DNA of 64,000 nucleotides from an uncultured Anaerolineae bacterium (GCA_934216615.1 CAKQCB010000001.1:1-64000), one strand, 5' to 3'; numbered from the stretch's first letter, positions 15,501 to 25,412 are shown. Notes: generated from the letters alone by a model not told the origin. Made by a program: numbers and translations.

Positions 15501-18500
15501 GTGCGCGTGTTTCGTCAAAGTCGTATCTACTTTTCCTACGCAACCGCAGAGACTGATTTAGCTTTAACATTGGCAGCCGACTTAAAAAATGAAGGGTTGC
15601 CCATTTGGATTGACCGCCTCGACGCTGATCTTGTCAGCGACTGGCCGACCGCCGTCAATGATGGTTTGCGGATGGCACGCGCAATGATTGTTGTCCTCTC
15701 TCCCGACTCCGTTCGTAGTGATTACACCTTAGCCGAAATTGCTTATGCGGCAAAAAATGAGCTGATCATCATTCCCATTATTGTGAATCTCATCAAGCAG
15801 GAACAAATTCCCGTTAATGTTCCTCGTCATGCCCTCATCGACTTCACCGACTGGCGCGAAGAACAGATTTATCGCAGACGTTTAGAAGTGCTCATCAATT
15901 CCATTACCGCGTTTGGTGAGTTTGCCGTGCCTCACGCACTGGATTCACAAACCCGCTATCTCAACCAACTCATTTCACAGATCGAAGCCGAGAAGGGCAT
16001 TCTCGAATTTCTTGACCTGTCCAGCTCTGATGGTAAAGTGCAGAATCATGGGCAAATGCGCCCTGTCTCTCGCCAATCGCAGATTTGGGGGATGCACTCT
16101 CGCTTGCATTATCTCGAACCGCATGAGGAGAGCAGTGAACGTTGGCATCGTTCGCTTGTGGGGACGATGGCACAGGCATTATCACGTTCCCCGCGACTGG
16201 TGTTGTTAGGCGCAAAAGGCGCGGGTAAAACCACCGTCATGCAGCGGATGGCACTGGATGCCGCGTTTGCTTATAGAGCGGAACACAGCCAAGGCACGCC
16301 GATTGAGAAATCAACCCTACCATTGCCCCTGTATTTAAATATTTCCGATTGGTTTGATGATGTTTCTATTGAAACGTTCATCAAGCGCGCTTGGCGCTTT
16401 GATGGCGACGCTATTCAACTGCTGTCTGAAGGGAAAATCCTTCTTTTCTTAGACGGTTTAACCGAACTTGGGGCACAGTCTGCCGAAAAAGCAGATGAAC
16501 TGCGCGAATGGTTATACAGCGACTTTGCCCCTGCCCATGTGGTGATCAGCGCCCGCACGCGGGAATACACGCAAGACTTAGACTTGGGTTTGCCCGCCGT
16601 TGAAATTCAAGAGATGGAAGACAACGAGATTCGCCATTTTGTGAATAACATCTTGCATGGGCAAGAAGCGGTGAATTTCTTGAATCTGCTTTTTCCGCGC
16701 ACGAAAGAAGAACGTGATCAAGCCTATTCCTTGACCGTCCTCGCGCGGATTCCGGCGCATCTTCACGCGATGATGTTTTGTTACAAAAGCTCACCACAGT
16801 TGGCGCTACCCGCCACCATCGGCGGTTTATACAAGCGCTATTTTGCCGCCTTGTGGATTCAAAAACGCTTGAGCCAAATGCCCGCATGGGTTGAATTTAA
16901 AGAGATGGAAGCCGCACTTTCCACACTGGCGATTGCCATTTTGGATGATGACCGCCCCAGCACAGTGAACCGCTCTAATGCCACCCTCTACTTGCAAGAA
17001 GAACGCTATTTACAAGCCTGCAGAAATGCCGGTTTATTAAAAGTGACGAAAGATACGGTTCGTTTTGTCAATACCCTCACGCGGGATTACTTTGCCGCCG
17101 CAGGGTTAAGCCGTACCGACATTATTTCGCGTTTGCAAAATGCTCAACTGGATGCGTGGGGCGAACGCATCGCTTCAAAATGGGATCATGTCATTGTGAT
17201 GATGGCGGGAATTTTGCCGAATGCCGATAGTTTCGTTCGAGATGTTTCTGAAGTAGACCCGAGTTTTGGCGCGCTTTCTATGGCGAGTGGCGTGAAAGTT
17301 TCGGAAGCGGTTGTAGATACGATTATTCGAAGCATGGTCGCGCAGAAAGCTCAAAACGCCTCTCAAAGTTTGAATAGCGATGCCAATAGCAAAGCCACTG
17401 TCGGCGTACTGCTGGAAATGATGCGCACAGGTTCATGGAACGCGCGTAATTTAGCGCTCCAGTTGCTTGTTGAACAGGACCCGCCGATTCCGCCTGATCT
17501 GTTTCAAGCCTATTCCGAGTGGGATTATGGCATGAACAGCGTCGTTGCAGAAAAAATCCGTCTTGCGGGTGCGATGGCGATTCCATTATTAATCCGTGTT
17601 TTGAGTGATGAAAAGTCGGATGCGCGCCGTGGAGCTGCATGGGCGCTGGGTGAACTGCGTGATACCGCGGCTGTCCCAGCTTTAGTCGCGATGCTGAATA
17701 ATGAGAATGACGTTACTGTTCTGCGTGACGTGATTAATTCACTTAGCCTGATGAATGACATGGCGGCACTCAACCCCATTTTGAATATTTTATCTTATCC
17801 CGATACACGTTTAAAAAAGATCGCAAGCAGTGCTCTAGTCAATTACCGTGGGAACGCGCTACCCGGGCTGATCGAACTGCTCGAAAGTGAAAACGAGGAT
17901 ACACGTATCATAAGCGCCAAAACCTTAGGGGCGATTGGGCTTGAAGATGCGTTTGACGCTTTAATGAACGTCACAGAAGATGAGTCCCCTGTGGTCAGAG
18001 CTACCACCGCGGAAGCGTTGGGACTTTTGAGATCACCTCGAGCGATCCCGCGCCTTGTCGAGATGCTGTTAGATAACCATCCGATTCCGCATGAAGGGAG
18101 TGTTGTAGCGGATTCTGCGGCGGAAGCGTTATCTCGCATTGGTACGGATGAAGCGCTCAACCATTATGAATTGTGGCGCCGTCGGCAAGACAATAGCTCT
18201 GGCGTGGTCGTTCCCACATATAGTGATTGGAACGCCTTGACGACTGCCTTGCAATCACCCTTGGCGGATGTCCGTGCAAAAGCCACTCTTCAGCTTCCTT
18301 TTTTTTCAAGCCACGATTACCTTTCGAAATTGGCCTATCTTTTAAAAGATGAGCATGTCAGTGTTCGCCATGCAGTGGTTCATGCCTTAGAAGGGAACAC
18401 TTCTGATCAATCGATTGTCTTGCTTCTGAGTGCCCTGCATGATGAAGAACCTGCAGTGAGCGACGACGCGAGCAAGGTTTTAGCACGTCTAGGCGCCCCT

Positions 18501-19841
18501 GCGATTGATGGTTTAGTCCATGCGTTGAATGACCCCTCGGTGAATGTGCGTGGGGCCGCTTTAGAGGCTTTGGGGCGCATCAATAATAACAATACGGTTC
18601 ATGCAATCGCGTCTAAACTCCATGATACGGACAGTCCCAAATGGGAAAATGTACGCATCTGCGACATGGCGGCAAAAATTCTCGAAGCGATGGGTACACG
18701 GGAATCACTTTATCTATTGCAAGAGTGGCAGCGGGAAAATAATATCGAAGTGACGGTAGCCCCAGTTCCCCCCATACAGACGGGATATGACGATGAGGAT
18801 ATCCCTGAAGGGGAAATTATCAACGACGATGATGGAACACCATCTGAAGATTTTGTAGAAGAACAACCGACATTGCGTGATACCATTTCATCCGTGAAGG
18901 ATGATATACAAGATGCTGTCGATAAATTTTTAGAGACATTGCTGCCCTTTGAGGACGCGTTGACCGTTCCTCAAAATTCTGCTGATAATAGCGATTGGGT
19001 GCCGTGGGGGGATCCACAGGACTCCAACATCGTTTCCGCACCGCCCGTAAGCCCAGAACCAGACGCTGATAACGCTGCGTGGCCTGAACTGCCTGCCTTA
19101 CTCAACGCGTTAAAGGATGGCGATTACGCAGAATATCGTTTGGCCGCCAAAGCCTTGAATGAGGGGGCCAGCGAACGCCGTTATAGGGCTGATGAAACCA
19201 CCATCCGTTTACTAACGGATGCGTTCAGACATCCAGATATGTCCATACGGTGGGCAGCGATTAATGCCCTTACATGGCTCAATAACCCTGCCACGATTTC
19301 CGCTTTCTTAATCGCTTTAAAAGATGAGCAATCTGATATTCGGTTGGCAGGTGTACGCGGAATTAATGAGTTGGGTGACCGTAACGCAGCCGGTAAACTG
19401 TTGGACTTGATCATTCATGATCCTATTCCCATCGTTCGCGAATCTGCCGCGCACGCAATGGGAAACTTGAAACATCCAGCGGCTGTTCAAACCTTGCTCA
19501 AGGCACTGGAAGATAGCGAAGGGTTTGTTCGTCGTGCGGCGGTCGTCGCTTTGGGTGAAATTAAAGATAAGGCAACCTTGCCTGCCATTGCTGAGATGGT
19601 GAATGATCCCGAGGCTCAAATACGTTGGACAACCGTACAGGCTTTGGCAAACTTTAATGATCCTAGTACGGTTCCATACTTAGTGAAACTGCTCAACGAT
19701 ACGTCTAGACCTCCTTATCGAGAAGATACCCAACGGATTTGTGATGAGGTCGAAAAAGTGCTTGAGCAGTTGAAAACACCCGAGGCAAAAATTGCGCTTG
19801 AAAAATGGCGTTTATCATCGAACAATACTCGGTTCTTATAG
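15501..19841 (+). CDS. TIR-NACHT/STAND NTPase-HEAT repeat protein (NLR-like)
   Basis: This large cytoplasmic protein has 1446 residues if GTG 15501 is used; GTG 15507 is better spaced from AGAGGA and would drop two residues. A TIR domain occupies ~7-140 (RIYFSYATAETD, GLPIWIDR, MIVVLSPDSVRSDYTLAEI), with Glu79 at the position of the NADase glutamate. A NACHT-type NTPase follows (~195-520): Walker A LLGAKGAGKTTV (~236-247), Walker B ILLFLDGLTEL (~313-323) and the sensor-like VVISARTREY. From ~690 to the end are PBS-lyase/HEAT repeats (ARRGAAWALGEL, VRATTAEALGLL, VRRAAVVALGEI), split by an acidic linker (~1090-1200). In the STAND model the repeats sense a trigger, the NTPase oligomerises and the TIR depletes NAD+; the trigger is unknown. 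The second TIR gene starts 9 bases downstream. Confidence 0.88.
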   Translation: MRVFRQSRIYFSYATAETDLALTLAADLKNEGLPIWIDRLDADLVSDWPTAVNDGLRMARAMIVVLSPDSVRSDYTLAEIAYAAKNELIIIPIIVNLIKQEQIPVNVPRHALIDFTDWREEQIYRRRLEVLINSITAFGEFAVPHALDSQTRYLNQLISQIEAEKGILEFLDLSSSDGKVQNHGQMRPVSRQSQIWGMHSRLHYLEPHEESSERWHRSLVGTMAQALSRSPRLVLLGAKGAGKTTVMQRMALDAAFAYRAEHSQGTPIEKSTLPLPLYLNISDWFDDVSIETFIKRAWRFDGDAIQLLSEGKILLFLDGLTELGAQSAEKADELREWLYSDFAPAHVVISARTREYTQDLDLGLPAVEIQEMEDNEIRHFVNNILHGQEAVNFLNLLFPRTKEERDQAYSLTVLARIPAHLHAMMFCYKSSPQLALPATIGGLYKRYFAALWIQKRLSQMPAWVEFKEMEAALSTLAIAILDDDRPSTVNRSNATLYLQEERYLQACRNAGLLKVTKDTVRFVNTLTRDYFAAAGLSRTDIISRLQNAQLDAWGERIASKWDHVIVMMAGILPNADSFVRDVSEVDPSFGALSMASGVKVSEAVVDTIIRSMVAQKAQNASQSLNSDANSKATVGVLLEMMRTGSWNARNLALQLLVEQDPPIPPDLFQAYSEWDYGMNSVVAEKIRLAGAMAIPLLIRVLSDEKSDARRGAAWALGELRDTAAVPALVAMLNNENDVTVLRDVINSLSLMNDMAALNPILNILSYPDTRLKKIASSALVNYRGNALPGLIELLESENEDTRIISAKTLGAIGLEDAFDALMNVTEDESPVVRATTAEALGLLRSPRAIPRLVEMLLDNHPIPHEGSVVADSAAEALSRIGTDEALNHYELWRRRQDNSSGVVVPTYSDWNALTTALQSPLADVRAKATLQLPFFSSHDYLSKLAYLLKDEHVSVRHAVVHALEGNTSDQSIVLLLSALHDEEPAVSDDASKVLARLGAPAIDGLVHALNDPSVNVRGAALEALGRINNNNTVHAIASKLHDTDSPKWENVRICDMAAKILEAMGTRESLYLLQEWQRENNIEVTVAPVPPIQTGYDDEDIPEGEIINDDDGTPSEDFVEEQPTLRDTISSVKDDIQDAVDKFLETLLPFEDALTVPQNSADNSDWVPWGDPQDSNIVSAPPVSPEPDADNAAWPELPALLNALKDGDYAEYRLAAKALNEGASERRYRADETTIRLLTDAFRHPDMSIRWAAINALTWLNNPATISAFLIALKDEQSDIRLAGVRGINELGDRNAAGKLLDLIIHDPIPIVRESAAHAMGNLKHPAAVQTLLKALEDSEGFVRRAAVVALGEIKDKATLPAIAEMVNDPEAQIRWTTVQALANFNDPSTVPYLVKLLNDTSRPPYREDTQRICDEVEKVLEQLKTPEAKIALEKWRLSSNNTRFL

Positions 19842-19850
19842 GCGGTTGCC

Positions 19851-21536
19851 ATGAATGACTTAATGAAAGTTTTTATTTGCTATGCCCGTGTTGACCAAGT
19901 AATTTGCATTAAAGTTGTTGAACAGCTTACACGTTATGCCTATTGGTACGATCACCGTTTAGTGCCTGCAACACGGTGGTGGGATGAATGTCTCTCGCGC
20001 CTCAACTGGTGTAATGTGTTTGTGTATTTGATGTCTAAAGAGTCTTTAGCGTCCAACAGCTGTCGTAAAGAATACTTCATTGCGCTAGAGACAAAACGGG
20101 TCATTTTGCCGATTTTGATTGACCCGACATTGAACCCAGATACCGATATCCCCACTGAACTACAAGAAATTCACTATGTTGACATGCGTAATGGGTTGAC
20201 CGCTGAAGCGACGGCCGGCCTGCTGAACGGTCTGCATCAAATTGAAATGGATATGCTCAGCGGGCGTGTCTTGCCCACTGAAAATGAGCTGTACACGCTC
20301 ATTGGTGGTGAGGAAAACCGTAAGAATGTCCCTACACCCGGGGATGATGTCACCAACCAAGACCCTTCACAAGTGATGAAGCTGTATTCGGAATACATGG
20401 ACAGCAACCGCTATGAAGATGCGGTTGTGCTACTTCAAGATGCGATCTCCAAGTATGGGAAAGAATACTGGGGATATATCAATATGGAAAACTTGCTTGA
20501 AGAAGCCCGCTCAGCTTTGATTTCAGAAGCCAACCGCAAAGAGCAAGAAATGTGGTATCGTGCAATCGCGGAATTGGTGAAACGCAAGCGCACCCGATAT
20601 TCTGGCGCGCTCAGTTTTATCGAATTTCTTAAGAAATTTCTGAACTATGACCCGCAAAACTTGCTCAAAATCTTGATGGAGGATAGCGAGACAGCGCCGC
20701 TTTTCGCTCGAAATACAGCCCAAAATGGTAGGGCTGATACATCCCAAGGGGGACACATAAAGCAGTTCTCTCACATCAATTTACCTCACCCTAAATTGCC
20801 GTTGTTAGAATGGGTGGATATCCCCACAGGCACACTGTCGATTGATGGACATGCATTTGAACAACTGCGCAATCATGGGTTGGTACGGGGTGAAGCTACA
20901 CTCACACAGCTGAAAGTCGGCGGGTTTAAAATCAGCCGTTATGTCATCACCAATGAACAGTTTATTCATTTCCTGAAAGACCGTAACGGGTATAACAACC
21001 TTACATGGTGGGAATATTCTTCTTACGCATACAATTGGCGTCTGGCGAACCCAATGCCTTTACAATCCGGTTTTGGTGGCGCGCAACGCCCACGCGAAAC
21101 CATCAATTGGTATGATGCGGTTGCCTTTTGTAATTGGCTGAGCGACCTGCTCGGCGTCAAGATCACCTTGCCCACTGTGCAACAATGGCAGCGTGCCGCA
21201 CGGGGCGATTCGCTCACGCTCTATCCATGGGGTGACCATTTTGATCCCAGTCTGTGTAACACGACCGAAGGGCGTGTACGCATGACAACGCTGGTGAATC
21301 ACTTCAAATCAGGGCGCAGTCCGTTTGATGTTTTTAATATGTCGGGGAATGTGCTTGAATGGTGTTTGAATGCACGCTATGAAAAACCCGATCTTGGATC
21401 AAACGCGCGCCGTGCGGCGATGGGGGGTTCCTTCATGAGCACTCGCGAACGTGCGCAGGTGATGTATCTGAGCAGTTTACAACCGGAAGTCCTGCATCGC
21501 ACTGTGGGTTTCCGCGTGGTGATGGCGAACTCCTAA
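19851..21536 (+). CDS. TIR protein with C-terminal FGE/SUMF1-like (C-type-lectin-fold) domain
   Basis: This 561-residue cytoplasmic protein has a divergent TIR domain at ~4-130 (MKVFICYARVD, WWDECLSRLNWCNVFVYLMS, SNSCRKEYFIALE) that keeps a glutamate, Glu74, at the NADase position. A helical, charged region follows (~175-290). Residues ~305-561 are FGE/SUMF1-like: FKISRYVITNEQFIHFL, NWYDAVAFCNWLSDLLG, ITLPTVQQWQRAARGD, LYPWGDHFD, FDVFNMSGNVLEW, AAMGGSF and GFRVV. The active cysteines of true formylglycine-generating enzyme are missing from the final segment, so it is more likely a binding or sensor fold than a sulfatase-maturation enzyme. It is co-transcribed with the TIR-NACHT-HEAT gene and closed by a strong terminator. 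It may be an extra effector or an antigen receptor for the cassette. Confidence 0.85.
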   Translation: MNDLMKVFICYARVDQVICIKVVEQLTRYAYWYDHRLVPATRWWDECLSRLNWCNVFVYLMSKESLASNSCRKEYFIALETKRVILPILIDPTLNPDTDIPTELQEIHYVDMRNGLTAEATAGLLNGLHQIEMDMLSGRVLPTENELYTLIGGEENRKNVPTPGDDVTNQDPSQVMKLYSEYMDSNRYEDAVVLLQDAISKYGKEYWGYINMENLLEEARSALISEANRKEQEMWYRAIAELVKRKRTRYSGALSFIEFLKKFLNYDPQNLLKILMEDSETAPLFARNTAQNGRADTSQGGHIKQFSHINLPHPKLPLLEWVDIPTGTLSIDGHAFEQLRNHGLVRGEATLTQLKVGGFKISRYVITNEQFIHFLKDRNGYNNLTWWEYSSYAYNWRLANPMPLQSGFGGAQRPRETINWYDAVAFCNWLSDLLGVKITLPTVQQWQRAARGDSLTLYPWGDHFDPSLCNTTEGRVRMTTLVNHFKSGRSPFDVFNMSGNVLEWCLNARYEKPDLGSNARRAAMGGSFMSTRERAQVMYLSSLQPEVLHRTVGFRVVMANS

Positions 21537-21552
21537 CCCCATAATTTGTAAT

Positions 21553-21595
21553 CAAAAAAAACCGCGTTGGGAAACATCCCAACGCGGTTTTTGTT
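21553..21595. terminator. Bidirectional terminator between TIR cassette and ABC exporter
   Basis: A perfect stem of about 15 bp (AAAAACCGCGTTGGG with CCCAACGCGGTTTTT, loop AAACAT) has A and T runs on its two sides, so it can terminate both converging transcripts. Confidence 0.93.
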
Positions 21596-21602
21596 TTATG
21601 CT

Positions 21603-23483
21603 TTAGCTTCCTTCAGCCATTTCTTCATGACGGAATTGGCTCATGTAGAGATCGTAATACGCACCTTCTTCAGCCAGCAAGCTGGTATGTGTGCCTCGTT
21701 CAACAATTTGACCGTCTTTAAGCATCATCACCATGTCCGCATTACGGATAGTGCTCAGACGATGGGCGATCACAAAACTGGTGCGTCCTTGTAACAAAGT
21801 CTCAAACGCCTTTTGGATTAACCGTTCCGTCCGTGTATCGACACTGCTGGTCGCTTCGTCGAGGATTAAAATGCGCGGGTTCATCAGCGCGACGCGGGCG
21901 ATGCTGATGAGCTGGCGTTGACCTTGGCTAAGACCACTGCCACGTTCACCTAACACGGTTTGATAACTTTCCGGTAGGCGTTCGATGAAACTATCCGCCG
22001 CGACCAGTTTTGCCGCCGCGATGACTTCTTCATCCGTTGCATCCAGCCGACCGTAACGAATGTTGTTCATGACGGTGTCAGAGAACAAGAACGTGTCTTG
22101 TAACACAATCCCAATCTGACTGCGCAAACTCGCTAAGGTGACGTCGCGCACATCAATGCCATCAATTTTGACCGCCCCAACCGTGACATCGTAGAAACGC
22201 GGGATCAGGTTAATAATTGTCGTTTTGCCTGCGCCTGTTGGCCCGACAATCGCAACCATTTGCCCTTGTTTGGCCTCAAAATTGATGCCTTTTAAGACGG
22301 GCGTATCATTGTCATAACCCGCTTTGACATCTTCAAATTGAATATTGCCCTGAATTTCTGGCATCGGTTTGGCGTTTGGTTTGTCGGCGATGTCCACAGG
22401 TTCATCTAATAAGTTGAAGATGCGTTCACCGCCAGCGATCCCGCTTTGAATATTCGTCCACAAGACCGAAATCTGCTGGATCGGTTGGTTAAACCGTTGA
22501 ATGTATTGTAAAAACACAAACACCGTACCGATGGTGATGACCGTCGTCCCGAACAGTGGTTCATTCCGCAGTACCGAGAGACTGCCGACCACGACCACAA
22601 TCCCCAGCGCTACATAACCCAATGCTTCTAAAATAGGGGTGAGCGCGCTGGTGAAAGCGGCGGCGCGGACATTTGCATCGCGGTTCGCCGCGTTGACTTC
22701 GCGAAATTCTTGGATCGTTTCTGTCTCGCGGTTAAAGGCTTGCACTTCACGCACGCCAGCGATGCTCTCTTGGAGGTCAGCGTTGACCGACCCCATTTCT
22801 TGACGACTGCGCCGAAATGCTTTACGAGCTTCATTAGAGAAATAAACAGTGGCGATGAACATGAACGGCACAATGGCTAAGCTGATGAGCGTATAAGGCA
22901 CATTGGTTTGGAGCATCCGCACCACCGTCCAGATCATGCCCAACACCCCGCTGATCACGTTCATCAAGGCGAACCCGAAGATTTGTTGAATCGTATCGGT
23001 GTCGCTGGTTACACGGCTCATCAAGTTGCCAACTTCATTTTTCGAGTAGAAGTTGAAAGATAACACCTGAAGTTTTTCAAATAAGTCACGACGCATTTGC
23101 ATCAAGACTTGTTGACCAGCGTAAGCCATCGCATAGAATGCTAAACCACTCATGGCTGACCCCGCCAGAAACAGCGCGGCCATCATTCCCACAAGGGAAG
23201 TTAGCCCTGTAATCCGTTCTTCGATAGGTGAATCTAACGTGGTTTGACCGTAGTAGCAGGTGGCTTGGGGGTTGGGTAACAAGTAACAGTCCACCGCTTG
23301 CCCCATAATTTCCGGCGTGACGACTTGAGTCCACGTTGTGAAAACAATCAACACTAGGGCGATGACCACACCCCCCCAGTGATTTTTAAAGTAAATGCCA
23401 AAACGCCGTAATGTATCCCCTAAATTACTCGCTTTTGACGTGTCTCGGTCCATCAACGCGCGACCGTTGTCCAATCCCATCAT
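21603..23483 (-). CDS. Heterodimeric ABC exporter subunit, TM288-like (consensus Walker B)
   Basis: This 626-residue half-transporter has six membrane segments (~residues 35-330) fused to an ABC ATPase. Walker A GPTGAGKTT lies at ~412, the signature is LSQGQRQ at ~519 rather than LSGGQ, and Walker B ILILDEATSSVD has the catalytic Glu. A long first external loop contains the Cys-containing stretch VDCYLLPNPQATCYYGQ. In TM287/288-type heterodimers this subunit supplies the altered signature to the degenerate site. The two ATGs at 23483/23480 follow GGAGA. It probably exports lipids, drugs or hydrophobic peptides; the neighbouring MarR regulator suggests drug efflux. Confidence 0.88.
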   Translation of the reverse strand: MMGLDNGRALMDRDTSKASNLGDTLRRFGIYFKNHWGGVVIALVLIVFTTWTQVVTPEIMGQAVDCYLLPNPQATCYYGQTTLDSPIEERITGLTSLVGMMAALFLAGSAMSGLAFYAMAYAGQQVLMQMRRDLFEKLQVLSFNFYSKNEVGNLMSRVTSDTDTIQQIFGFALMNVISGVLGMIWTVVRMLQTNVPYTLISLAIVPFMFIATVYFSNEARKAFRRSRQEMGSVNADLQESIAGVREVQAFNRETETIQEFREVNAANRDANVRAAAFTSALTPILEALGYVALGIVVVVGSLSVLRNEPLFGTTVITIGTVFVFLQYIQRFNQPIQQISVLWTNIQSGIAGGERIFNLLDEPVDIADKPNAKPMPEIQGNIQFEDVKAGYDNDTPVLKGINFEAKQGQMVAIVGPTGAGKTTIINLIPRFYDVTVGAVKIDGIDVRDVTLASLRSQIGIVLQDTFLFSDTVMNNIRYGRLDATDEEVIAAAKLVAADSFIERLPESYQTVLGERGSGLSQGQRQLISIARVALMNPRILILDEATSSVDTRTERLIQKAFETLLQGRTSFVIAHRLSTIRNADMVMMLKDGQIVERGTHTSLLAEEGAYYDLYMSQFRHEEMAEGS

Positions 23484-23504
23484 GATAGGTTATCTCCTCA
23501 GTTG

Positions 23505-25412
23505 TTAGGACTGTTGGGAAGGGATGTCTTCTGATTCCAGTTCAGCATCCCCTACGAGTTGTGATGTGTAAATTTCTGCGTAAATGGCGTTGCTTTCAAG
23601 CAGGTCGGTATGTTTGCCAATGCCCACAACTTCACCTTTATCCAGCACAATGATTTGGTCCGCATTGAGGACGGTCGAGATACGCTGAGCAATCACAAAA
23701 GAGGTGCGCCCGTGCATCAAACGATCCAACGCTTTTTGGATGTGATATTCGGTGAGCAAGTCCACACTGCTGGTTGAATCGTCCAAAATGAGGAGATGAG
23801 GGTCGAGTAGCAGGGCGCGCGCAATCGCAATCCGTTGTTTTTGCCCGCCCGAAAGGGTCGCGCCACGTTCACCCACCGGCGTGTTATAACCTTCAGGGAA
23901 GCTCACGATGAAGTCATGCGCGGCCGCTGCTTTGGCCGCTTCGATCACTTCTTCATCGGTAGCATTCGAGCGACCAAAGGCGATGTTGTCGCGGATGGTT
24001 CCACTGAACAGATTCGTTTCTTGCAACACAATGCCAATTTGACTGCGCAAACTATCCAGTTCTACGTCACGAATATCGTAGCCATCGATCAAGACCTTGC
24101 CTTCGCTGACATCGTAGAAGCGTGGTATCAAGTTGATGATGGTGGTTTTACCACTTCCTGTGCCGCCTAACAGGGCGATGGTTTGGCCGGGTTGTGCCGT
24201 AAAGCTGACTTCTTTGAGGACAGGGTCGCCCGCGCCAAAATAGCGGAAGGTGACATTTTGAAATTCAACCTTGCCTTCAATCGTCGGAAGCGGGATTGCG
24301 TCGGCTTTATCCACGACATCACTTTTTGCATCCAGAATTTCAAAAATACGTCCGGCCGATGCTGACGCTTGCGACATCAACGAAATGATCATCCCCAACT
24401 GCCCTAAGGGGAAGAAGACATAAATCACATACAAGCTGAAGCTCTGGTATTCACCAATGGTCAGGTTGTTGTGGATGATTTCACGTCCCCCAAAGTAGAG
24501 CAGCGCCACTTGACCAAACTGCATAATCAAGAAGATCAGCGGAAATAATACCGAGAAGGTGCGCCCTAACTTCAGTTGCTGTTTGAAGACATCCACCGTT
24601 GAGGCTTCAAAACGTTTGCGTTCATACGGCTCGTGCGAGAAGGCACGTACCACTTTGATGCCTGCCATATTCTCTTGCAGAATCGTGTTGAGCTTCGATA
24701 GGCGGATTTGGATTTCACGGAATAAAGGTTGGCTGACAATGCCGAAGATGATGAAGAATGCAAAGGCGATGGGCAAAATCGGCAGGACGACCAGCGTCAT
24801 CTTCCAATTGGTCAACAGCAAAATGATGAGCGTGCCGACCAATAAGACGAAGGCTTGGGCGGCTAGGATCAACCCTTGGGCGATGAACAGACGCACTTTT
24901 TCTACGTCGTCCGTCGCACGGATCATCAATTGGCCCGTTTGGTTTTGGTCGTAATAGCTGAAGGACAAACGTTGGATGCGCTCAAATAAGTCATTCCGAA
25001 AGTCAAAGGCAACCCCTTGTGAGGTCTTTTCTGCCATATACGATTGGACAAATGAGAAAATACCGCGAACCACAGCGAAGATGACGATGAACAACGCCGC
25101 TGAAACCAGCAAGGATTCCCCGTTTGCTTGGACAAGTCTTAACTCATCAAGGCTGAAACCTGCGGCTTGAGCCGCTAAACCCTGTGCAAATTCCGGCAAA
25201 CCAAAAATCGTATTGGCGGTATAACCTTGTGTGGTCGCGTCGATCATGTTTTGTACAAGGCGGGGCACTGCCAATTGGGCAAGTGTCGCTACCAAAAGTG
25301 CGCCATAGGCAAAATACGTCGATTGTTTATGATGTCCTAAATAGCGAATGGCGCGCATTAACCCACCATTTCCTTTAGGGCGAACAGTATGTTTGGATGT
25401 TTGTGCTTCCAT
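23505..25412 (-). CDS. Heterodimeric ABC exporter subunit, TM287-like (degenerate catalytic Glu)
   Basis: This 635-residue half-transporter pairs with the next gene. The membrane domain (~residues 30-340) contains the family motif TQGYTANTIFG loop and FVQSYMAEKTSQG. In the ATPase, Walker A is GGTGSGKTT (~416) and the signature LSGGQKQR is canonical, but Walker B reads LLILDDSTSSVD, with Asp replacing the catalytic Glu. That is the hallmark of the degenerate half of asymmetric exporters such as TM287/288 or BmrCD. The start ATG at 25412 follows AAAGAGAG. Only 21 bases separate its stop from the partner's start. Confidence 0.88.
   Translation of the reverse strand: MEAQTSKHTVRPKGNGGLMRAIRYLGHHKQSTYFAYGALLVATLAQLAVPRLVQNMIDATTQGYTANTIFGLPEFAQGLAAQAAGFSLDELRLVQANGESLLVSAALFIVIFAVVRGIFSFVQSYMAEKTSQGVAFDFRNDLFERIQRLSFSYYDQNQTGQLMIRATDDVEKVRLFIAQGLILAAQAFVLLVGTLIILLLTNWKMTLVVLPILPIAFAFFIIFGIVSQPLFREIQIRLSKLNTILQENMAGIKVVRAFSHEPYERKRFEASTVDVFKQQLKLGRTFSVLFPLIFLIMQFGQVALLYFGGREIIHNNLTIGEYQSFSLYVIYVFFPLGQLGMIISLMSQASASAGRIFEILDAKSDVVDKADAIPLPTIEGKVEFQNVTFRYFGAGDPVLKEVSFTAQPGQTIALLGGTGSGKTTIINLIPRFYDVSEGKVLIDGYDIRDVELDSLRSQIGIVLQETNLFSGTIRDNIAFGRSNATDEEVIEAAKAAAAHDFIVSFPEGYNTPVGERGATLSGGQKQRIAIARALLLDPHLLILDDSTSSVDLLTEYHIQKALDRLMHGRTSFVIAQRISTVLNADQIIVLDKGEVVGIGKHTDLLESNAIYAEIYTSQLVGDAELESEDIPSQQS

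Noticed and set aside
20760..21536. FGE-type domain as target of a diversity-generating retroelement
   Set aside because: No reverse transcriptase gene or near-identical template repeat was seen in the window, and the C-terminus lacks the Asn/AAC-rich variable pattern.
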